Shown here piece by piece: positions 21,786-32,960 of a DNA stretch of 64,000 nucleotides; the first letter of the stretch is position 1, and each line of letters starts with the position of its first letter. Origin of the DNA: Chenopodium formosanum (taxonomy: Eukaryota; Streptophyta; Magnoliopsida; Caryophyllales; Amaranthaceae). The stretch is from assembly GCA_024500155.1 (NCBI GenBank), contig CM044877.1, forward strand, positions 13,211,501 through 13,275,500, in the 5' to 3' direction. Below the pieces are notes generated by a model that worked only from the letters and a program-made list of their open reading frames with translations, made no database searches and was not told the origin of the DNA. The position numbers and the translations under genes are program-made.

Positions 21786-22194
21786 GTTCGCAGAGTAATT
21801 CTTTTTCCTGCGGACTAGGTCGTTAGGGACATATTTTTCAACATATTTTTAAGGATTTTTCATGAAATTTCTTGAAGCAAATTTGAGATAAAAATTAAGA
21901 GGAACTTACATAGATCTTTGTAGAGAGTCAAAAATGAGGAAGGAAGCAGAAAATTAGAGCAAAATTAGTGAAAATTCAAGCTCTAAAGGCTCAAAAAATT
22001 TGAAAAAACCGCGCAGCCGCCCTGACACGGTTGAGCTTGGCCGCTGCACGGTGAAAGGGTGACGTGTCAGAGGGGTCTAATCCCGTATCACAGCAATAAC
22101 TAAAGTCGACGGAGCTCCGGTGACTCTGTCAGCAACCTCGAACAACAGCAACAGCAGTAGGCAGCAAAGAAACGACTGCAGCAGCGGGTCGCAA

Positions 22195-22227
<33 letters not shown>

Positions 22228-22640
22228 GAGAGAAGAGGCAAACTGCCGTGACACAGTGGTGAACTCCGGCCGGTGAGCTGTCGATGAGGCACGACAAACC
22301 AAAAGAAATTTTTTTTGAGCTTTTTGAGTGAGAATCAGACGAGGAAGAGAATGGCTAAAATGAAAAAAATGTTGATATTTAAAATAAAAAATCTCGTGCA
22401 ACGGAGCCCGTTCCCACGTAACGGTCAGATTTTTTTGTGGTGCACAAGCTTTGACCGGTCAAAGATGCTCTTTTGACCGTTTTCAGCCATTCAGTTCCCG
22501 TGACACGGGACCTCCTTGCCGTGTCACGAGAAGCAGCCCCGCGTGAAGGGGAGTCCTTCCCGTGTCACGGGAATCTGTTTTGTGACACGGCGATTTTTGT
22601 ACGGTTATTTGCGAATATTCTTACATTTTGACTGAAGTTG
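21786..22640 (-). promoter_or_regulatory. Candidate promoter of the antisense ORF with palindrome array
   Basis: On the minus strand, upstream of 21785, CCGTGTCACGG-type sites occur at about 22022-22075, 22240-22256 and 22496-22595. A TTTTAAATATC TATA-like word lies at about 22376-22386, between the distal cluster and the ORF. The same order (array, then TATA-like, then leader, then antisense ORF) is seen in element B at 35750-36516. A poly-A/T run fills 22200-22227. The segment contains no credible coding. Confidence 0.5.
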
Positions 22641-22839
22641 CATAAATCGGACAGTTATTTTTCGCTGGAATTATGTGGAAAATGTAATTGATACTTAAAA
22701 GCGGAATAAAATTACCATTTTACCCCTAGCAAGCATCAAAGTCTATTTTTCGGCATGTTCAGCACCTAATATGCTCGGATAATCGGCTTAAAATTGTGAA
22801 TCATCTGCGGCCCACATACACTTACCAATTTCAGCAATC

Positions 22840-23205
22840 GTCGACTTTCCTCAGGCTTGGAAAGCGTTATTGGTGGATTTTTCTTCAAGTATAGAAAACC
22901 GCCAAGTCGGCTTTCCTCAGGCTTGGAAAGCGTTATCGGTGGATTTTTCTTCAAGTATAGAAAACCGCGAATTTCCTTTGTAGGCTTTCCTCAAGCATGG
23001 AAGGCATTATTGGTGGATTTCTTCAAGCATAGAATGACACCAAATTTGTTCGTCGACTTTCCTCAGGCATGGAAAGTATTATCCAGTAGCTTTCTTCAGG
23101 CTTAGAAAGGTACCAAACTCTTCAGTCGGCTTTCCTCAAGCATGGAAAGCGTTTCAACTAATGTCACTCGGTTGATTCCTTCAAGCTTAGGAAGCTGCCA
23201 AATTC
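22840..23205 (+). repeat. Hairpin-forming tandem repeats before the 3' LTR of element A
   Basis: About five units of 65-80 bp. Each contains CTTTCCTCAGGCTTGGAAAG (ends complementary: CTTTCC/GGAAAG) and a second small dyad such as TTCTTCAAGTATAGAA. Unit starts fall near 22845, 22911, 22984, 23066 and 23131. The last units are degenerate. They sit between the antisense promoter region and the polypurine tract. A related but different set is found in element B at 35100-35400. Confidence 0.8.
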
Positions 23206-23398
23206 GTTTGTCACCAATACACTGGTGTCAGATACGTATTTTATCCCTTTACTCTTTTATCTGTGGAATTAACATTTTTCTAACAAGTATCGGTGTATAC
23301 AGAATGAATAAGGATCGCAGAACGTCTTAAATCATTCTCCGTCCCTATCGGCTACTTTGACTATCGTTTTCAAAACTGACGTTTCTATAAACTCAGTC

Positions 23399-23408
23399 AA
23401 AGTGGGGG
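23399..23408 (+). promoter_or_regulatory. Element A polypurine tract
   Basis: AAAGTGGGGG directly before the 3' LTR; it primes plus-strand DNA synthesis in LTR retrotransposons. The same word in reverse complement adjoins the family-B LTR at 34864-34877. Confidence 0.8.
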
Positions 23409-25110
23409 CTCAGACACCTAAAAATGTCTCCCCAAAACCAAACCCGATGATGAACAACCTTTCACCGCCACTGTTGGTTGGGTTTAGTATTTAATCCCGA
23501 GAGTGCTTAAAAAAATTTATTTTATTAAATTCATATTTTTGAACAGTCCATGGATTAGTCTTGATGTTTAGTAAAAGAATAGTTTAAATTTCAGCCCAAA
23601 CTTATTAATTAATTTTTAGCCCAAACCTTTTTATTTTATTATTTTATTATTTATTTTTAGCCCAAACCCTTTATTTATTTTTATTTAATTATTTTCTTAT
23701 TTTAGCCCGAACAATAAAAAGTCAGAAAAGGCCCGAAATTATCAATTGGCACTTAAAAAGACGAAGGAAATTAGGGTTAAAAATGTATTTAGATGGAAAA
23801 ACGGACTGGAAATTCCCGCGGCACGGCAAACTGTCACAGTGTCACAGGAATCCTTCCTGTCTGACGGTGGGATTTCCCATGACATGGGAGGTCTGTCGTG
23901 ACACGGGACAGTCCGTGTCTTTTCCGCGTAAACCCTTAACGCATTTGTTATCCTATTTTTTAAAATTCCCGCGTCACATCAAAAATGTACCGTGTCACGG
24001 GATTGTGTACCGTCTCACGGTGGAGCTTCCCGTGTCACGGTACATTTTGACCGTGTCACAGGTACTTTTTTAGGGTTTTTATCATTTTAGGGTTCCGTGT
24101 GCTCCCTCAGCACATTTTCCCTATAAATACCCCCTCATTTCTGATGAACAGGGCACCGAGTAATTCTATTATCTTATTTTCTTTCTTCTATACTTTAGCC
24201 TAAACACTAGCCTACCCTTTTCACTTCAAAATTCCTTCTTCAAGTACTCAAAAGAGTCCATACTTTACTCGTGGTTCTGTCCTTAATCCAAGGCGTGAAA
24301 GGTAGAATTGTTTGAGGGTTTAGCCCCAAAATCAACCTTTACTTTTTTTTAATTTAATTTAATTATTGTTTTATTGTTTCCTTGAAGTTACTAACTCGTT
24401 TATTATTTTGTAGTTGCAAACAAACAGAATCAAAGTAAGGATCATGCTCCTTTTGTTTTTATTATTTTTCTAACGATTTTATGTTGTTGGAATTGTGAAT
24501 AAATTGGTTTTAATATTAATATTGTTTTATAATTTTTACGATCACCATATTACATGTTTAAAGGGAATATGTAATTGAAAATCACGCCTAATAAGATAAT
24601 TTAGACAACCGGTTTAGGATCCCTTTTAATCTTATTATTAATTGAAGTGATCACCAATATTTTAGAATTATGTGTGCATTAATCTTAAACCAATTTAGTT
24701 AAATAATAGTTTGGAGCGAATTGAATTATTGTTTGTATCCCTTTGAGATCAAAGGAATGCTTTTCAATATAAGAATCGAGTAGAGGCCAATACGGGCGAA
24801 TGTGACTCCATGACTCACTTCGTACCATCATCCCCGATCCTCCTTTCGTGGTTCTAAACCATATGGAGTTAGTAATCTCATGGATTATGAATGGGGTGTA
24901 ACCTTCACGGGTCAATCGTTGTTGCCTTCGTTGTCCCTTTATTCGTGGTTGCCTTTTATGATCCGTGAACGGTTTACAAATTCCTTAAAAACTTGTTGTA
25001 GGCTCCCTATTTTCCTTGTCCCTAATCGTATATGTAAATTCTTACTTCCTAAGAGTGCCAAGCATATTCACACATGCTTTAATGTAGGCGCACTTCGAGC
25101 GACGCCTACA
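23409..25110 (+). repeat. Element A 3' LTR
   Basis: Pairs with 10964-12664. Its first two bases read CT instead of TG; it ends CGACGCCTACA. The palindrome array is at 23815-24065 and TATAAATA at 24122-24129. Confidence 0.92.
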
Positions 25111-25115
25111 CCAAC

Positions 25116-25720
25116 TGTATTCCTGGAAAAACCAAAGTAGGATATGGAGCTATCCTATCAACAATTTTTGTGTCTCTTTAGGTAATCCTGAAAGGGAAGT
25201 ACGGAGGTTTAGATGAGAATCCTAAGAACGTTATCAATGAAGAAACTCTGCTAGGAATAAGTCTATAGGTGGTTGATGGGAAGGTCAAAAAGGTTGAAGA
25301 AAGGAAAGAGAAGGGAATAGGAAAGAAGAAAGAAAAGAAATACCTTAGCAGCCTGTAAGAAAGAGCAGGAGACTATCAACAAGCTCTTTCCCACAAACTA
25401 GCGTGGAGCAACCTTTAGAGTTGGACTATAATGAAAGGGTTCTTGAAGGGCAGGTTACAAAATTCAATGACAGATCAGAGTTGGCTAAGAGGCACCTTAA
25501 GGAAGCTGCTGGGAAAAACCAGAAGTTGTAAAAGACTGTTATGGGACTTAAAAACAATATCAAGCTATGGAGTTCTAGAAGGCTATCAAGGGTCTTGAAA
25601 CCAAACTAGAAGAAAACATGAAACAAACCCAGGAGGACAACAAAAAGATTCTTGAGCTCCTTTAAGCTTAATCTAGTGCTTCTCTAATAAAACCTACCTA
25701 GCTTAACTCAGCGTAACCTT
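25116..25720 (+). pseudogene. Copia third ORF, 3' part (continuation after element A)
   Basis: Resumes the reading broken at 10964 with TVFLEKPKVGYGAILS-like sequence. It then becomes strongly charged (KVKKVEERKEKGIGKKKEKK) and ends in a likely coiled coil (NMKQTQEDNKKILELL-like) before several stops near 25660. It shows at least three in-frame stops. Joining the two sides at the CCTAC/CCAAC duplication restores the local order of the family. Confidence 0.55.
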
Positions 25721-26298
25721 CTCATTTTTAATGTTTTTAGTCATGAACAATTTTAATTTAGTTTTTAAACAATTTTCTTTGGTATGTAATAATTTGTTTA
25801 GTAGGCTGATAATCTTTTGGTTTTAATGAATGATTTGGAACTTCTGCCTATGCATGTGTGTGTTTGTGTATTATGAAAACTTATGCAGGAGAGTGGAATT
25901 GACTTTATGAAAGTTAGTAGTGTTGCCTTCAGTTTTCCCACACTTGATGAATTGCTTATGGGGATGTGGCTAGATGTTTAACAACTTAAAAATACAGGAT
26001 TTTTTATGATGCCAAAAGGGGTAAAAGAAGAAGCAAACTTGTAGGTGAAGTTGTTCTGGGTACCTGTTGAGAAAGTATCAAAAATATCTTCTGATATTGA
26101 TACTAGTAATTTAGATTGCTTTTAATTTTGTTTTTATGTCTTGTTTTCTTTTGGTTTTGTTTTTCTTATTTCTGTCTTTATTTTAGTTGTGTGTTTACAT
26201 CTGTCAATAAACTAAAAATTGCAAAAATACCCCTTTCTATTTTTTTTAACTTTTCTTAGAAGTTTGCTTAAGTTTGTCATCATCAAAAAGGGAGAAAT
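25721..26298 (+). other. Copia 3' untranslated region and polypurine tract
   Basis: No coding. It ends in CATCATCAAAAAGGGAGAAA (26278-26297), the typical copia polypurine tract, right before the LTR start TGTTGAAGC at 26299. Confidence 0.8.
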
Positions 26299-29200
26299 TG
26301 TTGAAGCTTAAAGGTTTTGATGATGATGAACTTAAACTTAAACCAAACTTCGGACTAATAAATGGTTTATCTAACTATATAACTAGAACAGGTGGAGTGG
26401 ACCTTGGAGGTGGAAGAGTAGCCTAATCTAAGAAGACATGAAGAGATTCTGTGGAAAGGTTCCCTAACAAGAACTTGAAGACAACAAGTTAAGGTGTTGA
26501 CTTGGCCTGCGTTGAGGACAACAAGTTTTGGAGGAACTTGGCCTGCAAAGTTCTAGTTTGAAACTGGCGTACAAGTGACAGTAGGAACTTAGTCTTGGTC
26601 TGTGTGAAGCCCATGCATCCTATGTTTACAGAATATTGGCACATCGGATTTACTTAGTTAAGTTTTATCTTTTAGATTTGCTGTAAATATGATAAGTATG
26701 CTTAACGCGTGAAATCTATTAGAAGCGTGACAAAGAACTTGGCTAATTTAATTTAATAGGAAAGTTTAGAAAAAGATAAGTTTTTAAGAAAAAGATTTTC
26801 TAAAAAGATTTGCTTCTTAAAAACTGATTATCAAAAGGTATTATTCGAATGATAATCCATCTTTATTAAGTTTTCCAAAAAGATTTTCTTTAAAATATAT
26901 TTATTTAGAATTGTGAATAGAGGTTTTGTTAATTTAACTTGTTTATCTTTTTGAAAACCCTACTTGCTATGAGTTAGCCTTGTATAAATAGTAGAAAAGT
27001 CATTTTTTTGGTATTTTGTGAGTCTATGCGTGAAGGATTGAATTGTGCTTAATTGTGTAAGTTTACCAAGCTTATAAACTTTGTCATATTAGTTTTGGGT
27101 TTCATGTGTGGCTTACCTTTCATATACTAGGAGTCATATATTTTGTATTGGTTGGGTTATTGGGTGAGTGAATGAAATTTCATTTGCATACAGTTGTGTA
27201 GGCTTCTAGCTTAAAGATGAGAGGTAGTACTTAGAGAGTATGAGTGAATCTAAGTGTGGGACATAGATTGGGTAGGATAGGGTCGTACTGTGTACAAAGT
27301 TCAATGTAGAACAGTAGGTGTCTCTCGAAGTGCGCCTACGTTAAGCATGTGTGAATATGCTTGGCACTCATAGGAAGTGGGAATTGACATATACGATTAG
27401 GGACAAATAAAGTAGGGAGCCGCCAACAAGTTTTTGTGGAACTTGTAAACTGTTCAAGGATCATTTAAGGCAACCACGATTAAGGGACAACGATAGGCAA
27501 CAACGATTGACCCGTGAAGGTTACACCCCATTCATAATCCATGAGATTACTAACTCCATATGGTTCGGAACCACGAAAGGAGGATCGGGGATGATGATAT
27601 GAAGTGATTCATGGAGTCACATTCGCCCGTATTGGCCTCTACTCGATTCTTATAGTGAAAAATGATTCCTGCGATCTCAAAGGCATACAAACAAAATATT
27701 CAATTCGTTCCAAACTATTATTCAGCTAAATTTTTTGAATATTAATGCAACATATAATTCTAATATATTGTGATCACTTGATTTAATAACAAGATTAAAA
27801 GGAACCTAAACCGGTTGTCCAAATTATCTTATTAAGCGTGATTTTCAATTACAAATTCCCTTTAACATGCAATATGATGATCAATAATAATATAATAGAA
27901 TAAACATTAATATTGGAAGCAATTCAACAATAATAACGTTTGTCAAATTGAATAATAAATTAACCTAATCATGATACTAGCAATATTAAAATAAAATAAG
28001 AGTAATTAAATTAATTAATTACTCACATTCTGCGTGTTCCTTTAAATTGTTACACCATAAATAAATTGTTATTAACTTTAATAAAAAAAATATAAATCAA
28101 ATGAAAATTAAATTAAATAAATGTAGATTTGATTTGGTACAAACCCTCAGTTATATGTACCTTTCACGCCTTGGTTTAATGACGGAACCTCGGGTTAAGT
28201 ATGGACTCCTTGGAGCGCTTAGGGGAATTATTATGGAAGAATAAGGAGGCTAGAAATTTGGTTAAATAGGGAGAGGAGAATGATTTTTGGTGTAAGGTGA
28301 GAGAGAATGATTATTGGTGCCCCGAACTGCAGAAAGGGGGGTCCTATTTATAGGGAAAATGAGCAGAGGGAACACGCAGAACCCTAAAAAGATAAAAACC
28401 CTACAAAAATAACACTGTGTCACGGAAAAGAGCACCGTGACACAGTGCCAGGTATCATCAGACGGGGGAAGATCCCGTGACACGGGGGAAAACTGAGTGA
28501 CGCAGGAAATAATTAGGTTATGGGAAATGAAAACGCGTTTAGGGATTACGCGGAGAAAACACGGAGCAATCCCGTGTCACAGGATGTGCACCGTGACACG
28601 AAAAGACCTCCCGTGACACGGCATTGTCCACCGTGGCACAGTGCACTATGTTGTGTCACGGTGTAGAAAGTACACGGAAATTACACGGAATATCCCCGTG
28701 TCACGGAATGGGCACCATGACACGGGAAATTGCACCGTGACACGGTGCAAAATCCCGTGACACGATAGATTAAATATGCACAATCACACAAAATGGCATC
28801 GTGTCACGGGAATAAGCCCCGTGACACATCAGCATTTGCCGTGTCACGGCGTTTTAGCTGCTGCGCGGTAATTTCAGTTTTTTACCCGTTTTTAAAATAA
28901 TCACATCTTTTTATCCGTAACTCGCAATAAGGCATATAATAAATCATTGGAAATCTTATCAAGTCTAATTTCCAACACAATTGTAATCAGTTCAATATGA
29001 TCTGTAGATTTTAAGATATGGTCGTTTTAGTGGATGGGTGTCGGTTTTAGACCGAGTTTAGTGTTTTGCTCATATCTATTTTGTTATAGCTCGGAATTGG
29101 TCTGATGATATATGTTTGGAAATATTATTATTTGGAATATCCAACAAAATAATAATTGGTTCAAAATTGTACAGCCATAAAATCATTTTCTCTCAATTTT

Positions 29201-29593
29201 GCGATGTGGACACGAAAAGTGGAAAATAGGTTATGGTTTAGGGAAATGAGTTAGAAATTGGATTGGTTCATGAAATATATTGGATAGAACATGGAGAAAG
29301 GTGTTCATCAACGGGTTTGGTTTTGGGGAGACATTTTTAGGTGTCTACAGGAAGTTGTGAGTAAAGGTTTGTTTATAATAGGTTGTAACTTGTGTGTTTG
29401 CCTTATTATAGTGAGGTTTGGTTTTGGAAATCCCTTAGAAAGGTTGAGGTTTTCTGGCCCTTGAAGGTTTCCACGTAAAATCTGTGTGCATTGCAAGTTC
29501 CTTTACATTCTGTTTTATATTCCGCAAAAGTAGTCACTAGGAACTCACATATAATTCACCCGGCCCCTCTTTTAGTGTTCGTCTCAACTAACA
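26299..29593 (+). repeat. Copia 3' LTR, split by a reverse solo LTR
   Basis: Runs 26299-27312 and 29350-29593. It starts TGTTGAAGC after the polypurine tract. Its last part has the copia-typical words TTTCCACGTAAAATCTGTGTG and AATTCACCCGGCCCCTCTT, and closes at CTAACA near 29593. No 5' partner LTR is in the window. Confidence 0.75.
27313..29349 (-). mobile_element. Solo LTR of the element A family, reverse orientation
   Basis: On the minus strand it starts TGTAGACACCTAAAAATGTC at 29349 and ends with the U5 block seen in element A (27313-27600); its last base is mutated (A in place of T at 27313). A dense array of CCGTGTCACGG sites lies at 28416-28870, and the TATA box (TATTTATA on plus) at 28345-28352. 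It is 2.04 kb, longer than element A LTRs, mainly in the array and U3. Flanking 5-mers AGAAC and GGAAG match at 3 of 5 positions, so the target duplication is degraded. Confidence 0.88.
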
Positions 29594-29761
29594 CTAACAT
29601 CATCCAAAATAAACGGTTGAATAAATTCAGTTGTATAAATATATGTATTTTGATAGCTTCATCCATCTTCAATGGCGCACCTAATTAAATTATCAAATAA
29701 TCAATAAGATTAATGTTTATGCTTTAATTTTGGTATTTCAAAGTTTGTATCAATTTAACTA

Positions 29762-30263
29762 GAGAAAATTGTGAAAAAGGACCTTTTAAATGATCGACTT
29801 TTTGAAAAAGGATCTTTTAAGTGAAAACTTGTGAAAAAGGACCTTTTAAGTTATATTTTGTTTGTATGGGGTACTTGTGTGAGCTTGCGAGGTGTTCAAT
29901 CTTGGAGCTCTGCCGGTGTTCATTATCACATATTAGTCGCATGACTTATTTTCAAAAAAAAAAAAAAAAAAAAAAAAATTCCCCTCTTTCCCGACCTCCG
30001 TGAAAATATTATATGAAAGGGTTCGATCGAGAAATGATGGAAATTTGGGAAATTTTTTTATTTATTTATTTTTTAAAAAAAAAACACGTGACTAATACGT
30101 GATAGTCAACCCCAAAGCTCCGGTGTTGACCACCATACATGCTCACCCAAGTTTCCCATTCAAACAAAGTGCAACTTAAAAGGTCCTTTTTCACAAATTT
30201 TAACTTAAAAGGTCCTTTTTCAAAAAGTCGACCACTTAAAAGGTCCATTTTCACAATTTTCTC
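29762..30263. mobile_element. MULE-type MITE (502 bp) with 9 bp target duplication
   Basis: Terminal inverted repeats of roughly 110 bp start GAGAAAATTGTGAAAAAGGA and end CATTTTCACAATTTTCTC. The element is flanked on both sides by ATTTAACTA (29753-29761 and 30264-30272), a 9 bp duplication typical of Mutator-like elements. Each arm carries three copies of AAAAAGGACCTTTTAA (itself palindromic). An A-run of about 25 (29957-29981) lies inside. No transposase coding. Confidence 0.92.
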
Positions 30264-30765
30264 ATTTAACTAATTGTATAAAAAAATTTAATTGAAAAAT
30301 TACTAATTAAATCTACCTAGGTGTAGACACCCAAATGTGTCTCCCCAAACCAAACCCAGAGATGAATACCTTTCACGTCATTTGATTATCTAACGAAGTG
30401 AAAGTGTGAAAAGTCTAGTGCTGTGGATTTTTTTTTATTAAAATATCTCTCTTTCTGTTTTCAATAATGTTTCTTCTTTCACCCTATTTATGAAAATAGC
30501 TATTCCAATTTAGCTTGGTCCATGACAAGGGTTCAATAATAGTGTAGTTGAATTGAGCTCGAAAGGAGCTTTCCTACGATATAGAATAAAGAGGAAGTTA
30601 TGGATTAAATTAAATTAAACCTATAAATGATTTTACATGCGGCCCAATTATCTAGAGGAGGGCCTATTAATTATTATTCCTTAAGTTATTAAGATTGATT
30701 TTAATCTTCTAGAAATATCGATCTAGAAGGTTCTTTTTCATTCTAATAAGATTAGGATTGATTTT

Positions 30766-31668
30766 ATTCATAGCAAGGACTTCACCTAGGTTAAAAGTGC
30801 TAACATTGTTTGAGTGGGTGGTTTTGGAAGAAGAAGGATTGTCGTTCTTCCTGTCTTTCCAACCACTATTGGAGTTATTGTTGGCAGCTTTCAACTTAGC
30901 CAGGTCGTCTTCAATATTGAATCCAATGTCATAGACGGCCTTGAAGGTATGGAGATTATTCTGATATTTGAGATGCTTGGAGTATTTTTCTCGAAAGGAG
31001 CTTTCCAACGATATAGAATAAAGAGGAAGTTATGGATTAAAATAAATTAAACCTAAAAATTATTTTACATGCGGCCCAATGATCTAGAGGATGGCCTATT
31101 AATTATTTGAGATGCTTGGAGTATCTTAACTGAGGTTTCTCTCCATTTGTTAAAGAAGGAGGTGAAGCCTTCATTCTCCTTCTACTTGAGGATTTCAAGT
31201 TCCCTATGGTAAGTCTCAACTTGAATGTTGCATTTGTATCTATCAACGAAAGCGTTTGCTATGGACTCCCAGGTGGAGGTTTTTTCTTTCACGAGAGAAA
31301 ATAACCATTGCTGGCAAACGGTCTCGAGAGATAGTGAGAACAGAGAGGGGCACCTTCTTGTCGATACCCTTAATACTCATTATTGCTTCGAAGGCTCTTA
31401 AATGAAAATAAGGGTTATCGGTTGCTTTGAATTTTGGTATGTCGTTGGCATTGAACTTCTGCGGAAGAAGATCTTTGTCCACCAAGACCCCTTGTGAACT
31501 AATCCCTTGAAACTTGTAGTCGCTAGATAGCTTGCTTAGAATCTCTTGTATGAGTTCCATCTGTTGTTGTTTCACGGGATCATCGATCTTGAGGGTTAGT
31601 ATCTTTAGTGCCTCAATCACGGTAACCAGTTGGTTCCTGAGCTCATTGACTTCTTCTTGCGTTGCCAT
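30766..31668 (-). pseudogene. Tat gag fragment, antisense inside LTR C
   Basis: Starts at ATG 31668 (MATQEEVNELRNQLVTVIEA) and reads DIPKFKATDNPYFHLRAFEA, matching element A gag (IPKFKPTDNPLFHLKAF). A frameshift near 31290 separates this from the rest (DRYKCNIQVE, LKQKENEGFTSFFNKW), and the piece ends in NLGEVLAMNKI near 30770. Protease and pol are absent. A 119 bp slice of LTR sequence is inserted at 30986-31104 between copies of a 20 bp repeat. It is a truncated relic. Confidence 0.8.
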
Positions 31669-32040
31669 TACTATCCTAGCTTTCCTCTTACAAGCAATGG
31701 GTTTGTCAAAAAGTTGGACTTGTACGAAAAGATTGTCTTTGATTAACCGTCATTCCTTTCTTAACCACGCGCTGTAATTTAAACCATTTGTGTTTTAATT
31801 ACTTGACTCAAATCGACCTTGACTTTACGGTTTTAAAGAGGAAAAAATTAAAAAAAAAAAAGGTGCATATTTTGGCAAAAATAATGTATATATTTTTAGG
31901 AACCAAGTATGGTATTTAAATTGTAGGATTAATATCCGACTTACCCCCCTAAAAAAAAGACAGAAAAAAAACGCGCATACAAGACTTTCTTAGACATGGT
32001 CAAAGTATGTGTATTGGTGTGTGCGTTGAGTGTAAGTGAC
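31669..32040 (-). other. Leader remnant upstream of the gag fragment
   Basis: Minus-strand 5' leader of the gag relic. It contains GGGGGGTAAGTCGGATATTA in reverse near 31925-31945, the leader mark also seen at 13830 and 63580. No coding. Confidence 0.55.
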
Positions 32041-32960
32041 ATGCATGGATTAGGATTGATAATTATATTTTAAAGGGTTTTAGTTTGAATAAAATATGTG
32101 ATTTGTCACAAATATGATTTTAATCTGCTTAACACGGAATTAGCTGCTTAATCGTATTAAGAAGATTATTCTGCGTACAAAGCGCGTTTTAATTTTGAAT
32201 TAGCTGCTTAAATTATCGTCTAGCACTGACAGCTGTCGCCTGGCGCTGCTCTTGTCATTTGGCGCTAATTCCTGTCGTTGGCGACAGGAGGTATTTTATT
32301 CCGAATATGACTTTGATTTGATTCCGAGCTATTTTTTCTATAAATAGGGGTCATATCTCCCCGTTTTCATCATTCACAATCACCCTTCACAACAATCATC
32401 TCTCTCTATTCTTTCTATAAAAGCTAGAAGCTTTCACTCTCTATTCTTTTTCTAAAAATTCCGTTTCACAAAATTCCTCATTCATTAGTTCTAGACACAC
32501 CTAGCCAAGTTCGAGGTTGCCTTGGCCCTAGCCGTAAAAGGTTTAATATTTCTAAGGGTTTAGTCTCAAATTTCTATTTCAATTATTTAATTTAATTGTT
32601 TGTTTATTATTTTCCATGAAGTTACTAACGTGTGTATTTTGTTATTAGAAAGAGGTATGAGGCATCTAAGTAAGTAATTTAATTTCTTAATTGATCTTTT
32701 GATGTAGAAATCATGCTAAGATTATTTTGTTGATTCCTAGTATCATGTTAGGATGTTTTATTGCTTTCTAGTATCATGTTTAGGGTTAACTAAAATTTCT
32801 AATATCATGTATGTTTATATGATGCTTCCTATTCTTTCTTTTCTAATATCATGTTAGTATCATGTTAGGGATAAAGATTTAATCTTAATGTTTAGTCACA
32901 TGCTAGGATTTGTTATAAATCTCGTTAGTATCATGCCTAGGATCTTGCTAATATTATTAT

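Larger units (their letters stand above)
10964..25110 (+). mobile_element. Element A: Ty3/gypsy Tat-lineage retrotransposon (Retand-like), nearly complete
   Basis: Two LTRs (10964-12664 and 23409-25110, about 1.7 kb each, closely similar) flank a primer-binding-like site, gag, protease, RT-RNase H, a second archaeal-type RNase H and integrase. These are followed by a minus-strand ORF and a polypurine tract. The extra RNase H marks the Tat clade, and an antisense ORF between pol and the 3' LTR is a known trait of Retand-like members. Flanks are CCTAC (10959-10963) and CCAAC (25111-25115), a 5 bp target duplication with one change. It interrupts the copia third ORF. A handful of stops and frameshifts suggest recent inactivity. 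Confidence 0.9.
6199..29593 (+). mobile_element. 5'-truncated Ty1/copia (SIRE-like) retrotransposon, split by insertions
   Basis: Coding runs integrase, then reverse transcriptase, then RNase H, the copia order. It is followed by a further ORF (10012-10963 continuing at 25116), a polypurine tract (AAAAAGGGAGAAA near 26286-26298) and a 3' LTR starting TGTTGAAGC. The 5' LTR, gag and protease are missing: the sequence begins in the integrase zinc region (GKQT motif) against the CACTA-like end. Element A (10964-25110) and a reverse solo LTR (27313-29349) are nested in it. The envelope-like third ORF suggests the SIRE/Maximus lineage; that assignment is inference. Many stops and frameshifts make it dead. 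Confidence 0.8.
30322..32960 (+). repeat. Family-B Tat LTR (LTR C), plus strand, carrying a gag fragment
   Basis: Starts TGTAGACACCCAAATGTGTC and parallels the solo LTR 47817-49587. The U3 start is at 30322-30765, then after an intruding gag/leader segment comes U3-R at about 32041-32960. The promoter has family-B palindromes (GTCGCCTGGCGCTG, TTGGCGACAGG) at 32215-32290 and TATAAATA at 32339-32346. From 32700 it has many TAGTATCATG words. Element B interrupts it at 32961, so its 3' end is not in the window. Confidence 0.75.

Noticed and set aside
28416..28870. CCGTGTCACGG cluster considered as a CRISPR-like array
   Set aside because: Repeat words are short, imperfect and irregularly spaced, lie inside an LTR promoter, and the genome is a plant.
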